Source: Pterois miles
Lineage: Eukaryota > Chordata > Actinopteri > Perciformes > Scorpaenidae
DNA length: 64,000 nt
NCBI GenBank assembly: GCA_947000775.1
Contig: CAMQGK010000637.1
Location: 15,069,501 to 15,133,500 of the forward strand
Direction: 5' to 3'
Positions 48,111 through 57,820 of this stretch are shown here, one piece after another. A program made the translations under genes and the position numbers. Position 1 is the first letter of the stretch; each line of letters starts with the position of its first letter. Under the pieces are notes generated by a model. It was not told where the DNA came from and did not search any database. It worked only from the letters and a program-made list of their open reading frames with translations.

Positions 48111-50404
48111 GTTGTAGAGCATGCAGTGACTCATGCATGGCTCCATTAATGAATATAGTACAGGGTTTAATAGTTGACCTTTCTCTGTCTAAAATAAATA
48201 TAAATGACATTTATAACGAAATGAAATGACCATTATGAAAGTCAAACTCTATGTAGTAAGAACAGCAGCAGTAGAAACGTAGCTGACATGCTGCTGGTGT
48301 GAACAAGGGACGCGTGAATCACGCAGCCATAAGGTAATGCTGTTCATACGGCCGTCTGGCCCAGGTATTAGACCTTAACGGGGCTAAAAGGAAAACAAAG
48401 CGGACTTACATCCCCCAGGTGGTCAGAAACACAACTTGTTTGCTAATGTTGCTCTGTGTCTGCTGGAGATACAATTATCCAACTGTGTGCTAACACAATT
48501 TCTTTAACAACGATGTAAAGGGTAAATATGTCAGTGCTAAAAAAACATTAATTAATATTGCCATAAGTGACAGAAACAAGTATTAGAGTGAAATGTACTT
48601 AAAGGTGCTAAATGCAAAATAGTGAACATTTCTATTGCCTCCACATGGCTCTCAACATGGTGACAGCTGAGCTGGTGGCTCGTAGCTAACAGTGATGTAT
48701 GTATAATAATAGATCACCATTGTAAAAGAGACATCTGTAAAACTGTTGACAGGTCACTTCGAACTGTTGATTAGGACTCTAATATGATTTTTTTGATTCA
48801 TGAAGGTTTTATATTCAGATAATTTTCCTTACTTTTCCTAACATGTTCCCAAGGATGTATTTAAGGAAAAAAGAAAATCCTGCTAAACATCCTGTAGGTC
48901 AATAAACAGCTTAAATGAAGCATACGGTAATAAAAGTTGAAAGGATATGTAATGGCAACAAAATTCAAAAAAATAAAAAATATTGTAAATAAACAAAGCA
49001 AAATTCCTAATAATGTGACATGTCAAGAGCTGCTCTGCGACATCTCCATCCAATTTTTCAGAAAACCGTGCCTTCAGAATAAAGGTTGTGGGATGATCTT
49101 TTCTGACTGGCCAATGCAAATCTTAATCCGACACGAGTGTGAAATCCCTTCAGAAGTCGCTGAAGTTCACCAGGCAGTTTACTGCTTTCATGCTGTATGC
49201 AATAACCATGCGACAGCATGAGCGGCATTAGAATAATCCTCTGCTGAATCCATCAATTCAAGACAGATGTAAGAAGAAATATGCATCTCATTAAAGGTAA
49301 ATTTGAGGGGAAATAACACAGAAAATCATTGAGGAAACATGTTCTGCATTGATGTGCTATATTGATTGGCAACGAAGTTTTTGAATGAGATCTCAGAGCA
49401 TAACCCAAATATGAAAATCAAAAAATGAAGTGGACTTTTGGGAATGACTACACAGCTCTGAGACAGGATGTCTGTCTGGAGATTACAGGTGCTCTATCTG
49501 CTCTGTACAGCATTATGCAATATTTCACAGCCTCCCAGCGGATTTCATTATGGACTGAAAAAAAAGGCAAAGAGGCAGGAAGTGTCAAGAATAAACTTTG
49601 AGATTTAGATGCCCAAAAGCCATCTCAGTTTGAGACTCTAAATAAATGCACTTTCCCTTGATAACACAGAGCTGTTTGGTTCTCAGGTCTAACAAAGTGA
49701 AGCAGCCGCACAGTCAGCGGAGTGACAGCGAAGATAAAATGGGTTCTTTGGGGGCTGGAATAGAAAAGCACTGTAAACTCGGAGGCAGCCTGCCAGTGTT
49801 TTCTGATAGTAGCTGAAAAAAAAACAGCCTAAGTGGTATTCACAGATTCTCGTCTAAAAGAAGCTCTTCCAGGTTGTGGAGGGATCATATCCGTTTGGTG
49901 CCTGGCTCAGTCAAATCCTCAGCTGCAGATCAGGAGTGAGAGGACGGAGTAAAGCCCAGGGCCAGACCTGAGACCACAGATCTGTTTATCACAGCTCTGT
50001 CAAACCATCAAGGCAGAATCTCAATCTAAATTTTTCTGGGACATAAAATGCTATTATGCATCTGATTCAACTGTTACCAGCTCATTAAATGTACGTTATG
50101 AGTTGTTATAAGCATCATATGAGGTTCATTAGGGGGCTACTACAACTACTACTGGCCGATATATGATGCCGATTTTGTTTTTTTTTTTGCCAATATGTTT
50201 GGCTGTTTTTCTTTTTTCCTCCATCTGATAAAATATAACAGCTTAATCATAACAAATGATACAGAAAAATGTCTTATGTAAACATTTATTGAACAACACT
50301 GGGCTGCCTGCAGATGCCTGCTTGCTAATCGGCTTAATATGCTCAGACATCGGCCGATGCTGATTAAAAAAAAAAAAAAAAGTCAAAATAATCAGCCCAA
50401 TTAA
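48111..50404. other. Non-coding stretch
   Basis: Holds a fragment near 48600-48700 shared with 18690-18830, and a CATCGGCCGATG-type repeat piece near 50150-50370. No gene seen. Confidence 0.4.
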
Positions 50405-51240
50405 CTAATTCTAACATGTCAATCTGAATGAAATGTTACGATTTGAACACAAACAAAACTGCTTCTTTATATTTATAGGTAATAAAACTACAACTTTTTT
50501 CAAACCAGTCTCCCTCTCAACTCGTCAAATGCCGCCAATTTGGCAAAGTTTATGGAAAAATATCATGTTTTGGCTTAAAATAATTAGTGTTTTTTTTTTC
50601 CTGTAATAATTAATAGATTGCTTTCATCTTCTTTTATTCCTTCTTGTGGTGATCTACCATGTAAATAGTTGATAAAACCTACTAGTGGGTGTAGCAGGCC
50701 CCTTCTGACCCACATCTCTGAGGCTTATAACCATTGATAATGCCCATTTAAGTAAGGGATAACGTACGGCTTATCCCGCTTACTACACAGCTACTTACTT
50801 CAGAAATCAATAATACGACACAAAAACGGTCCGCCAGAGTCTGACATCAAAACTGCGTCCATAGCAGCGGTCTACTATACATAGCAACGGTCGTGCTGTG
50901 ATTGACCATTGATCAGAAGTATTCAAGTATTCAACAAAGCTGTGTAATAAGTAAGGGATAATGTACAGCTCTCTCTCATCGCCCTGATGAGGTTTCTTTC
51001 ACAACAATGACCAACTAGCTGTACATGATCCCGCTCTTACACGGCTACTTAGTTGAGTCCGCCAGAGTCTGACATCATACCTGCGCCCATAGCAACGGTC
51101 TGTTATACATTGCAATGGTCTGCTATAAAGAAATAACAGACCGTAGAACACCATGATTAACCAATTAGAATTGACTATTCAACAACGTTGTGTAACAATA
51201 ACCTGATAACAGTCTAATCGGCTGTATTGTATGATTCAGT
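50405..51240 (+). mobile_element. Family B miniature element, interrupted
   Basis: Pieces GATTTGAACACAAACAAAAC (50431) and TTCTGACCCACATCTCTGAG (50704), then CCTGATAACAGTCTAATCGG (51202), match the element at 22354-22637 in order. It is interrupted at about 50481-50685 by other sequence and at 50755-51200 by two family E copies. Confidence 0.6.
50755..51200 (+). mobile_element. Two tandem family E elements
   Basis: The first copy starts TAAGGGATAACGTACGGC (near 50755) and ends near 50945. The second starts TAAGGGATAATGTACAGC (near 50952) and ends near 51200. Both contain CCGCCAGAGTCTGACATCA, then an ATAGCA-CGGTCT phrase, in the same orientation. They match the minus-strand copy at 34206-34502. 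Tandem placement may reflect insertion into the same target or local duplication. Confidence 0.6.
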
Positions 51241-51458
51241 AACTGACAGGCACTGAGCAAGTCGCACAGAATTGATGGTGAAAATGGAGGTTCATTCAAA
51301 TGACTTCTCTAGATGAACCCTCACAATGAGAGTCACTGAGAAAAGAAGGGTGGACGTCAAAGAGTTCTTCGCAACCTCTTATTTAGTGACAAAATCACAA
51401 ATAACCCTCCCCTTCTCTCTCTCTTTGTGTGCCTCTCTTTCACTAAGTCACTCAAATG

Positions 51459-51460
<2 letters not shown>

Positions 51461-51514
<54 letters not shown>
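51461..51514. repeat. (AC)27 microsatellite
   Basis: Fifty-four bases of uninterrupted AC, continuing after one G to 51521. It produces Thr-His and Val-Cys reading frames that are not genes. Confidence 0.97.
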
Positions 51515-51521
<7 letters not shown>

Positions 51522-51523
<2 letters not shown>

Positions 51524-53159
51524 AGTGCAGTGCTGTCAGCAAAGTCTCCTGACAGTCTATCACGGCTGTGGAAACAGCTCAAGTGTTATGTGCGAGAAAA
51601 AAACACTAGCAAAAAACAAGCATGAGAATCTGGATGCTGCACACACACAGAGCACCGCCGCCACACACCGCCGTCCAAGATTCATCCTGCTCTCATTGTC
51701 GGGCGCTCGCTGCGGCCAAGGCTGTCCACAAAAATGCCTTTGCTGCATCACTGGATTGTGAGGAGCAGCAATTAATTCGAGACAATTACCCTGGTCTTTA
51801 TACTGCAAAACAGGAAGAAGAATTCCCCTTTGTCTTCTTTCAGGATCAGTGTTACAACATTTTAATCTGCTGTGCTAAATGTGGTACTGGAAAGCTGAAG
51901 AAGAGGGGAATGTAAGGATGCTGGGTGGTGTGTTTAAGCTTACTGAAGAGAGGTCTGAATATTGCGAGTAGCTTGGCTTTTCACAGCTGACTTGTTACTC
52001 TTTTCAGTGACACGTTACCTGGCTTTAATAGAGTAAAACAAATCTCATTTTGATACAGATAATGCTACTGTGGCCACAAGTCCTGTCTGATCATCTGTTT
52101 CTATGGTGACCACCATCAAGTGGTTAAGTGTCGAGAAATCCACAAGCATCCAGTGACCTGCTTTTCACAGTTTGACTTCTTCAAAGATGGAAATAAGTCC
52201 CCTCCCACCGTTAAATACTGTTTTCCTGTGTGATCCATTTGTGAAGGTGGCCTCCAGTCGTGTGCAGCTCTGATGTTTATTCCACGCATTCAGCACCGGC
52301 TGAGCAATGAGAGCAAGGAGGAAGCCGGTGGAGGGAAAAAGGCAGGGGAAGTGCACTGCTGTGGGGGAGGGGAGGAGAGCCTGGATGCTGAGGCGATTGC
52401 TTGAGTGTGGAGGCTGTTGGAAAGAGAAGGAAGGGAAGGGAATAGGAGCCGGGGCTGCCAACCATCTCCACACAAGGTGGGGTGTCAGGCAGGCTAGAGG
52501 AACATATGGCTGCAGGCCATTAACACAGCCAGGAGAGCACATATTACCAAGTGAAGGCAATCTCTACACTGCCGTAAAGGGAGCCAGTTGAGCAAAACGG
52601 CAACTGATGGATTTCCTTTAGGCTAAACCACCACTATTGGTTGTATAGAAAAAATCACACAGGGGAGTCGTCTAAATGGGGCTATGAATGATTTTCTCCT
52701 ATGTATTGAGTGCAGAAATGATCAGAAACCCATTTTCTTTCCATTAAACAGACTGAATGAGTGAGAGCTGTAATCTCACATTGATCTCAGCTATCAAATC
52801 TACTTAAGTCGTGAAGAGTTAGAGCTGAAAGTGGGCACACAAAAGAGGGATTTTTAAGCCTCAAGAGATCTCAGACTTAGGTGGTGCTACCTCGCTGGTA
52901 AGAAAGCATCCCTGTTGTTTTTTTTTTTTTTTTTCAAGTTTTGTCACTTGAGCCTGAGAGCAGATTATCCTGGAAAACTCGAGCATGTCTGGGTGACAAA
53001 AACAGGCGGAGAGGAGTCTCAGAGGAGGCAAGTCTCAAAAACAACATGTTCATGTGGCTCTGTGTTTAGGCCGCAGGATTGATTCACCTGCACTTCAGGG
53101 ATGGTCGCATCCCAACCAATCAATGCTGCTGCTGACCAACACTGTGAGTGCTTCCCAGC
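51522..53159. other. Non-coding stretch
   Basis: GC-richer at 51640-51720 and 52290-52540. A 131-codon minus frame at 52165-52560 overlaps other frames on both strands and has low-complexity Pro/Ser content. I judge it non-coding. T17 run at 52918-52934. Confidence 0.4.
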
Positions 53160-54069
53160 CAGGGTCTGAAATTAGCATCCACCACTCACCAAATCCAGGT
53201 AAACGGTTGACAGTGGCGGATCAAATCGTTAGGTCATCCGCCACTTTGGCAAGCAGGGAAAACACTAATGAGAGAACCGCAGTTGTCCGATTCCTTGGCA
53301 CGTCATGCCTCCGTGGCTACCGATTTCTCTTCAACGCTTTCCGACCTTTACGCACATACGCATGCTGTATCATGTTTCAGTTCATTTGAGACCAGAGCCA
53401 TGGCGGAGAGAAAAAGCGTGGTGCTACTAAACCTCTTGGACACACCCTGTGGGAAGACCAGTCCTGATTGGATAAATAACGGCGCTACTAACATTAATGG
53501 AGGTGCCATTATATTAAGTTATGAGGCGTTCAAGTTCAGCTCTGTAAAAATGACAATTGAGCGAATACAAATTACATTATCATGATGTGATCAAATGTAA
53601 TCGTGTAAAAACTAATTTTTTTGGCGAGACAATAGTAAGATGTTTTCACAGCAATATAAATTATCTAAATACTGTAGGTAATGGAGAGGAAGTTATGACC
53701 TGTTTAACTTGCTGACACTAGCTCTAAGCAGCTTATATTACATTATTAAAACTACTTATGCCAAGTTTTTTAATCACAGCAAATATTTAAATGACCATAA
53801 TCATTTGCATTGTTTTTATACAAATAACCACTATAGATGACTATAACAAAGTACAGTATAGTACTGTGTACACTACCCTCTCTCCCTCTAAAAATATGTT
53901 ATTGTTATGTTACTTGTTATTATGTTATTATATTTGTTATTTGTTAATAGTATTCCTTCATTTAGTGCATAGATTTCAAAAGTAGCAGATAAAATCTCTG
54001 AGTGGCAGACAAAAACAATACTTGCCTGCCACAGTGGCAGGAAGTGAAAAAAGTTAATTTCAGACCCTG
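53160..54069. mobile_element. hAT-type element (910 bp)
   Basis: The ends are perfect 15-bp inverted repeats, CAGGGTCTGAAATTA. Flanks TTCCCAGC (53152-53159) and ATCCCAGC (54070-54077) form an 8-bp duplication with one mismatch. A motif AGTGGCGGATCAAATC near the left end and CACAGTGGCAGG near the right add subterminal GTGGC-type repeats. The 105-codon frame at 53268-53585 has no transposase motif that I can see. The element is probably non-autonomous. Confidence 0.8.
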
Positions 54070-54077
54070 ATCCCAGC

Positions 54078-54796
54078 CTTCCTCATGACCCCTTATTCAA
54101 GCGGAGCCACAATATTATCTCAGTTATGGCCTTGTAAGACTTTGCCCCAGGCGTCTGTCCTCCATCTATAGAAGGGTTAATATCCAGGTCTACAGTTTGT
54201 GCTGTTAATTATCAAAAACAGCATGCCGCGCACACGTCTTCTGAGACCTGGTCAATTATTTGTAACTCTTCCCAGTGTGGCGAGAAGACCGAGGCATTGT
54301 TGGCGAATGCATTTCTGATGCTTTCGTCACAAACAGTTCATCCTAGGTCTGCCACCACACCTCCTCTGCCAGTGATTTATTACTGCCCAACGCGGACTTG
54401 ACAAATCCCTAAAGACACAATTACCCTGCTCCCCCTTGGGAAGCCAGCACAGTCCATCTAAATGGGATAATGAATCCAGGATGTCATCGCCGGTTCACTG
54501 CAATGCCCATTATGTGGAGTTCATCCCCAGTGCACTGACTGTATGTACAGTAGACATAAGAGACGATGCGTTCCTAGAATACCCTGGTTTGTTTATCTAA
54601 AGGTAGTAAAGCTAATTTATACGCACTACAGCATGCGAGCTACAACGGGCTGTCCTCGTGCAGAGTGTAAGGTGTCATTCAACAGATGCCAATATACTAT
54701 ACAGGTGGTGGACAAATAATCATGAACACCGTTATAATGTAATAAACAGCCTTGCAACAAATCTTTTGTGAAGCTCACAGCATTACTCTCTATGTT
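54078..54796. other. Non-coding stretch
   Basis: No exon or repeat terminus recognised. It forms the upstream flank of the tRNA gene. Confidence 0.4.
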
Positions 54797-54908
54797 GTCA
54801 GGATGGCCGAGCGGTCTAAGGCGCCAGACTCAAGGTGACTGAAACCTTCCTGAACGCGGGACTTCTGGTCTCCGAATGGAGGCGTGGGTTCGAATCCCAC
54901 TTCCGACA
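54797..54908 (+). tRNA. tRNA-Leu (CAA), with intron
   Basis: It decodes UUG. The acceptor arm starts GTCAGGA. The A-box TGGCCGAGCGG and B-box GGTTCGAATCC are intact. The anticodon CAA is at 54831-54833, in a CCAGA/TCTGG stem. A 28-base intron (54835-54862) lies after the base 3' of the anticodon, the standard eukaryotic place. The long variable arm (TCTCC...GGAGG) is typical of leucine tRNA. One A-C mismatch occurs at the fourth acceptor pair, where most vertebrate copies pair A-U. No run of four Ts follows. It lies antisense to kcnj3 inside the presumed intron. The gene may be working, but mismatch and missing terminator leave doubt. Confidence 0.92.
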
Positions 54909-54917
54909 ATCACTTTA

Positions 54918-55205
54918 GGGCGGCGGCAGTAGCTCAGTCTGTAAGGACTTGGGTTAGGACGCGGACGTCACGGGTTCAAGACCAACTGGTTGCTGGAGAG
55001 GTGCCAGTTTACCTCTTGGGCACTGCCGAGGTGCCCCTGAGCAAGGCACCGAACCCCCAACTGCTCTGGGCGCTTGTCAGGAGCAGCCCCCTCACTCTGA
55101 CATCTCTCCATTGACGCATGTATATGTACTGTGTGTGAACAAAGAGTGTAAAACTGAATTTCCCCACTGTGGGACTAATAAAGGAATATCTTTCTTTCTT
55201 TCTTT
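54918..55205 (+). mobile_element. tRNA-derived SINE directly behind the tRNA-Leu gene
   Basis: Same family as 13447-13770: A-box TAGCTCAGTCTG, B-box GGTTCAAGACC (54973-54983), centre TGCCCCTGAGCAAGGCACC and a GGGACTAATAAAGGAATATC tail with (TTTC)n. It starts 9 bases after the tRNA's last base, on the same strand. CTTTA on both sides might be a short target duplication. Confidence 0.85.
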
Positions 55206-56097
55206 ATGGTGATACTGAGGGGGGCATTCTTGTTCTTGTAATGACCTGAATTGCACTGTAAATTAAACCCCAATGTACAGTATATACAGTATATACAGTC
55301 TACTACAATCTAGTACAGCAACACCACAATGGAGACTAAATTGGACAACATGTTCCCATGTTTGTCACAAACGCTTTGTTAGACCGCTCGGCGTCACTTC
55401 TTACGTCGCGCTAAACGCATGCTTAACAACCCCTCAACGTCACATTACGATTACAGTCTACACTAAGGATGTGCATTCCAGGCAAAAATAATATTCAAAA
55501 ATCACTGATTTGAGAATTGCTGTGTGACCCCCACACCATCGACCATGTTGTTGGAACAGTGGAAGAGGTCGGTGGAAAGACAAACTGTGACAGTTGGTGA
55601 GTTTTATTTTGTTTCTCTCAGGTTTGAAAGATATGCTTCCTCAAACAGCTGATCTACCTGCTGAAACTCAGGGTGCAGCGAGGCTCACAGTTGTGTTTCC
55701 ATGACTTTTGAGGACATTACATTGATTTACATTAATTTCCTGGTGACTTACCCTAACCCTAACCAAGTCCTCACCCTAAAATATATAAAATGTTTTATGT
55801 TATGAGGACGGCAAGTCCCCACAATGTGACTGTGCAAACAGATTCATGTCCCCACAACATATAGTAACACACACACTCACACACTGCGCTGACAGAAAAG
55901 ACACAAATTGAACATGCCACACGTTTTACAAGTAGTAATGTTACTACTAGGCAGTACCTGCAACAGTTAATACAAGGGAAATAAACGTTATATGTTTCAG
56001 GATGAAAAGTCATTTTTTTAATAACTTAATGACTATTTGAATAATTGAAAATCATGACCCTTCCCGTAAACACATGCTTAATGTGAAGTCAACAAAA
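55206..56097. other. Non-coding stretch
   Basis: Contains ACCCTAACCCTAACC near 55750 and CAGTATATACAGTATATACAG near 55278. No gene seen. Confidence 0.4.
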
Positions 56098-56480
56098 ACA
56101 GCATGGTTGGGCTTAACGCTACTGATTTAGAGAGAAAATGTGACTTAATGTTGTGAACACGAGACAAGAGCAAACAGCTGATTGTAAACTGAAGGGAAAC
56201 GTAACGTACGGGACATAAACAGCTGTCTCCTGGATGAATTCCCTGTCTTATCGGACCCATCCTCCCCTCCTCCCTTGCCCTTAGTGTGTCTTGTCGCTCT
56301 TTAAACTACAGCACCACAGCACTTTCTGTGTTTACTGTTGCCGCAGATGGATATACACTGTGGTTAATGGAAAGCCTGGTGAGCCTCATACCACTGCTAA
56401 AGGACGCCTTGTGCAGCGGTATCTAACACCGACGGCCGTGACACAGCGTCGGTATTTGACATCCTGGAAATGAGAACGGG
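56098..56480 (+). repeat. Family C repeat, plus-strand arm
   Basis: Runs from CAGCATGGTTGGGCTTAACG through TTGTGAACACGAGACAAGAG and ACGTAACGTACGGGACATAA to CACAGCGTCGGTATTTGACA. The unit recurs inverted at 56700-57000. Confidence 0.65.
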
Positions 56481-56699
56481 CTACTATTCATAGCAGGTCT
56501 ATTGTTAGAGATTTCATTAGATTACATAGATCTTCATGATTTTATATTCATCCCTGGTTAATCTATGTACAGCAGCAGGTGACATATATCACATCAGAAA
56601 GCCACTGAAATCATTTCAAATGTACTCATGCTGCTTTTACTTTATAACTGATTTACAGATCTCAACAACATCTGAACAAATACATTCCTGACAACAGCC

Positions 56700-57000
56700 A
56701 GTTCTCATTCGCAGGGCATCAAATACCAAGGCTTTGTCACGGCCGTCAGCGCGTGATACCAACGCACAAGAGAAAGTGCAACCGGGAGTGTGGTGACGTA
56801 GTTTAAAGAGTGAAAAGACACAGGCTATGTGGGAGGGAGGTGGAGGCCGCTGTTTCTGTCCCGTGCGTTACGTTTCACATCATAATCAGCTGTTTGTTCA
56901 TGTCCCGTCTTCACAACGTCAAGTCACATTTTCTCTGTAAAATACAGTGATGTTAAGCCCACGCATGTTGCTGTCACCCTAACCCTAACTAAGTACCACG
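56700..57000 (-). repeat. Family C repeat, inverted arm
   Basis: Reads GCATCAAATACCAAGGCTTTG, GTTTAAAGAGTG, CCCGTGCGTTACGTTTCACA, TCAGCTGTTTGTTCATGTCC and ATGTTAAGCCCACGCATGTTG, the inverse of the copy at 56098-56480. It lacks the middle block around the TAATGGAAAGCCTGG phrase. Confidence 0.65.
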
Positions 57001-57284
57001 GTGTAAAACTACTCCATTACAAGTAAAAGTCCTGCACTTGAGACTTCCTGTACTTTACCAGGAAGATTACCAGGGAAGTGTATTAGCATATTATTGTACT
57101 CAGGTCCAGATTTAATGTATCACTACAGCTCTTTGTTACAAACATTTGTCATGCTGAAATATTCATGGCAGGTAGCTGCACAACATATTGTTGATTAAGT
57201 CAAATGAAGCAAAAGCATGAAATACATTTTAACAAGAGAGCTGTAAGGTATGCAGCACGTGACTTATCGCTACCCAGGCGGAGC

Positions 57285-57820
57285 TCAGCGGTGACGGCCT
57301 CTTCTCTCCTGAGTTGTCAGCCTGAGCGCATTTAATTGGAAACTCCTGCTCTCACCTGATCTGCCGTTAGCTTCCCCACTGAACCCACTTGAACCCTTTG
57401 ACCTGCAGGGCTGCCACGGAGAGCGCCACACCGGGAAGAGATGACGCGCTCTCGGTGTAATGACTCAGGAGAAATTATGGTCAGTTTCTCAAGAGCACGC
57501 CACAGTATCGGCTCATATCCGGGGTTCACTTTGCGCCGCTGTTTATAAGCTCTGGAGCTCCTGACGTCAGGCGACCCCAGACCTCCGGGGCTACGACCTC
57601 TTATACTCTTATGATTGAAACTATTAGGCCTCCGGCGCAGCAGAAAGCTCTCCATTTTCATTTCAATTACTGGTGCTGATGATAAAACACAGATTGGGCC
57701 ATGACATTGGCTGCTCAGCTAATCAGTAGCAATAGATGTTTCCAATTAATTATGCTGGCTGGTTTTACTACTAAACAGAGTCTGCATCAAAGCAATTATT
57801 ACTCTTAATTTAATTTCTAA
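57285..57820. promoter_or_regulatory. Candidate conserved non-coding element
   Basis: This repeat-free block is GC-richer than its surroundings. It includes TGACGTCAGGCGACC (a perfect CRE, TGACGTCA, near 57563) and then an AT-rich part with CCAATTAATTATGCTGGC and CTCTTAATTTAATTT, homeodomain-like sites. A minus-strand frame of 109 codons crosses it (57332-57661) without family resemblance. Regulatory function is a guess from composition and motifs. Confidence 0.25.

Noticed and set aside
51326..51761. Thr-His and Val-Cys repeat frames
   Set aside because: They are translations of the (AC)27 microsatellite.
52165..52560. 131-codon minus-strand frame
   Set aside because: Low-complexity Pro/Ser composition, competing frames on both strands, no domain or splice support.
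55740..57000. Telomere-like CCCTAA repeats near 55750 and 56978
   Set aside because: Only two to three units each, next to dispersed repeats rich in CCTAA motifs. Too short to be an interstitial telomere.
57332..57661. 109-codon minus-strand frame in the presumed kcnj3 intron
   Set aside because: Does not match the kcnj3 upstream exon or any known family. Better explained as GC-rich non-coding DNA.
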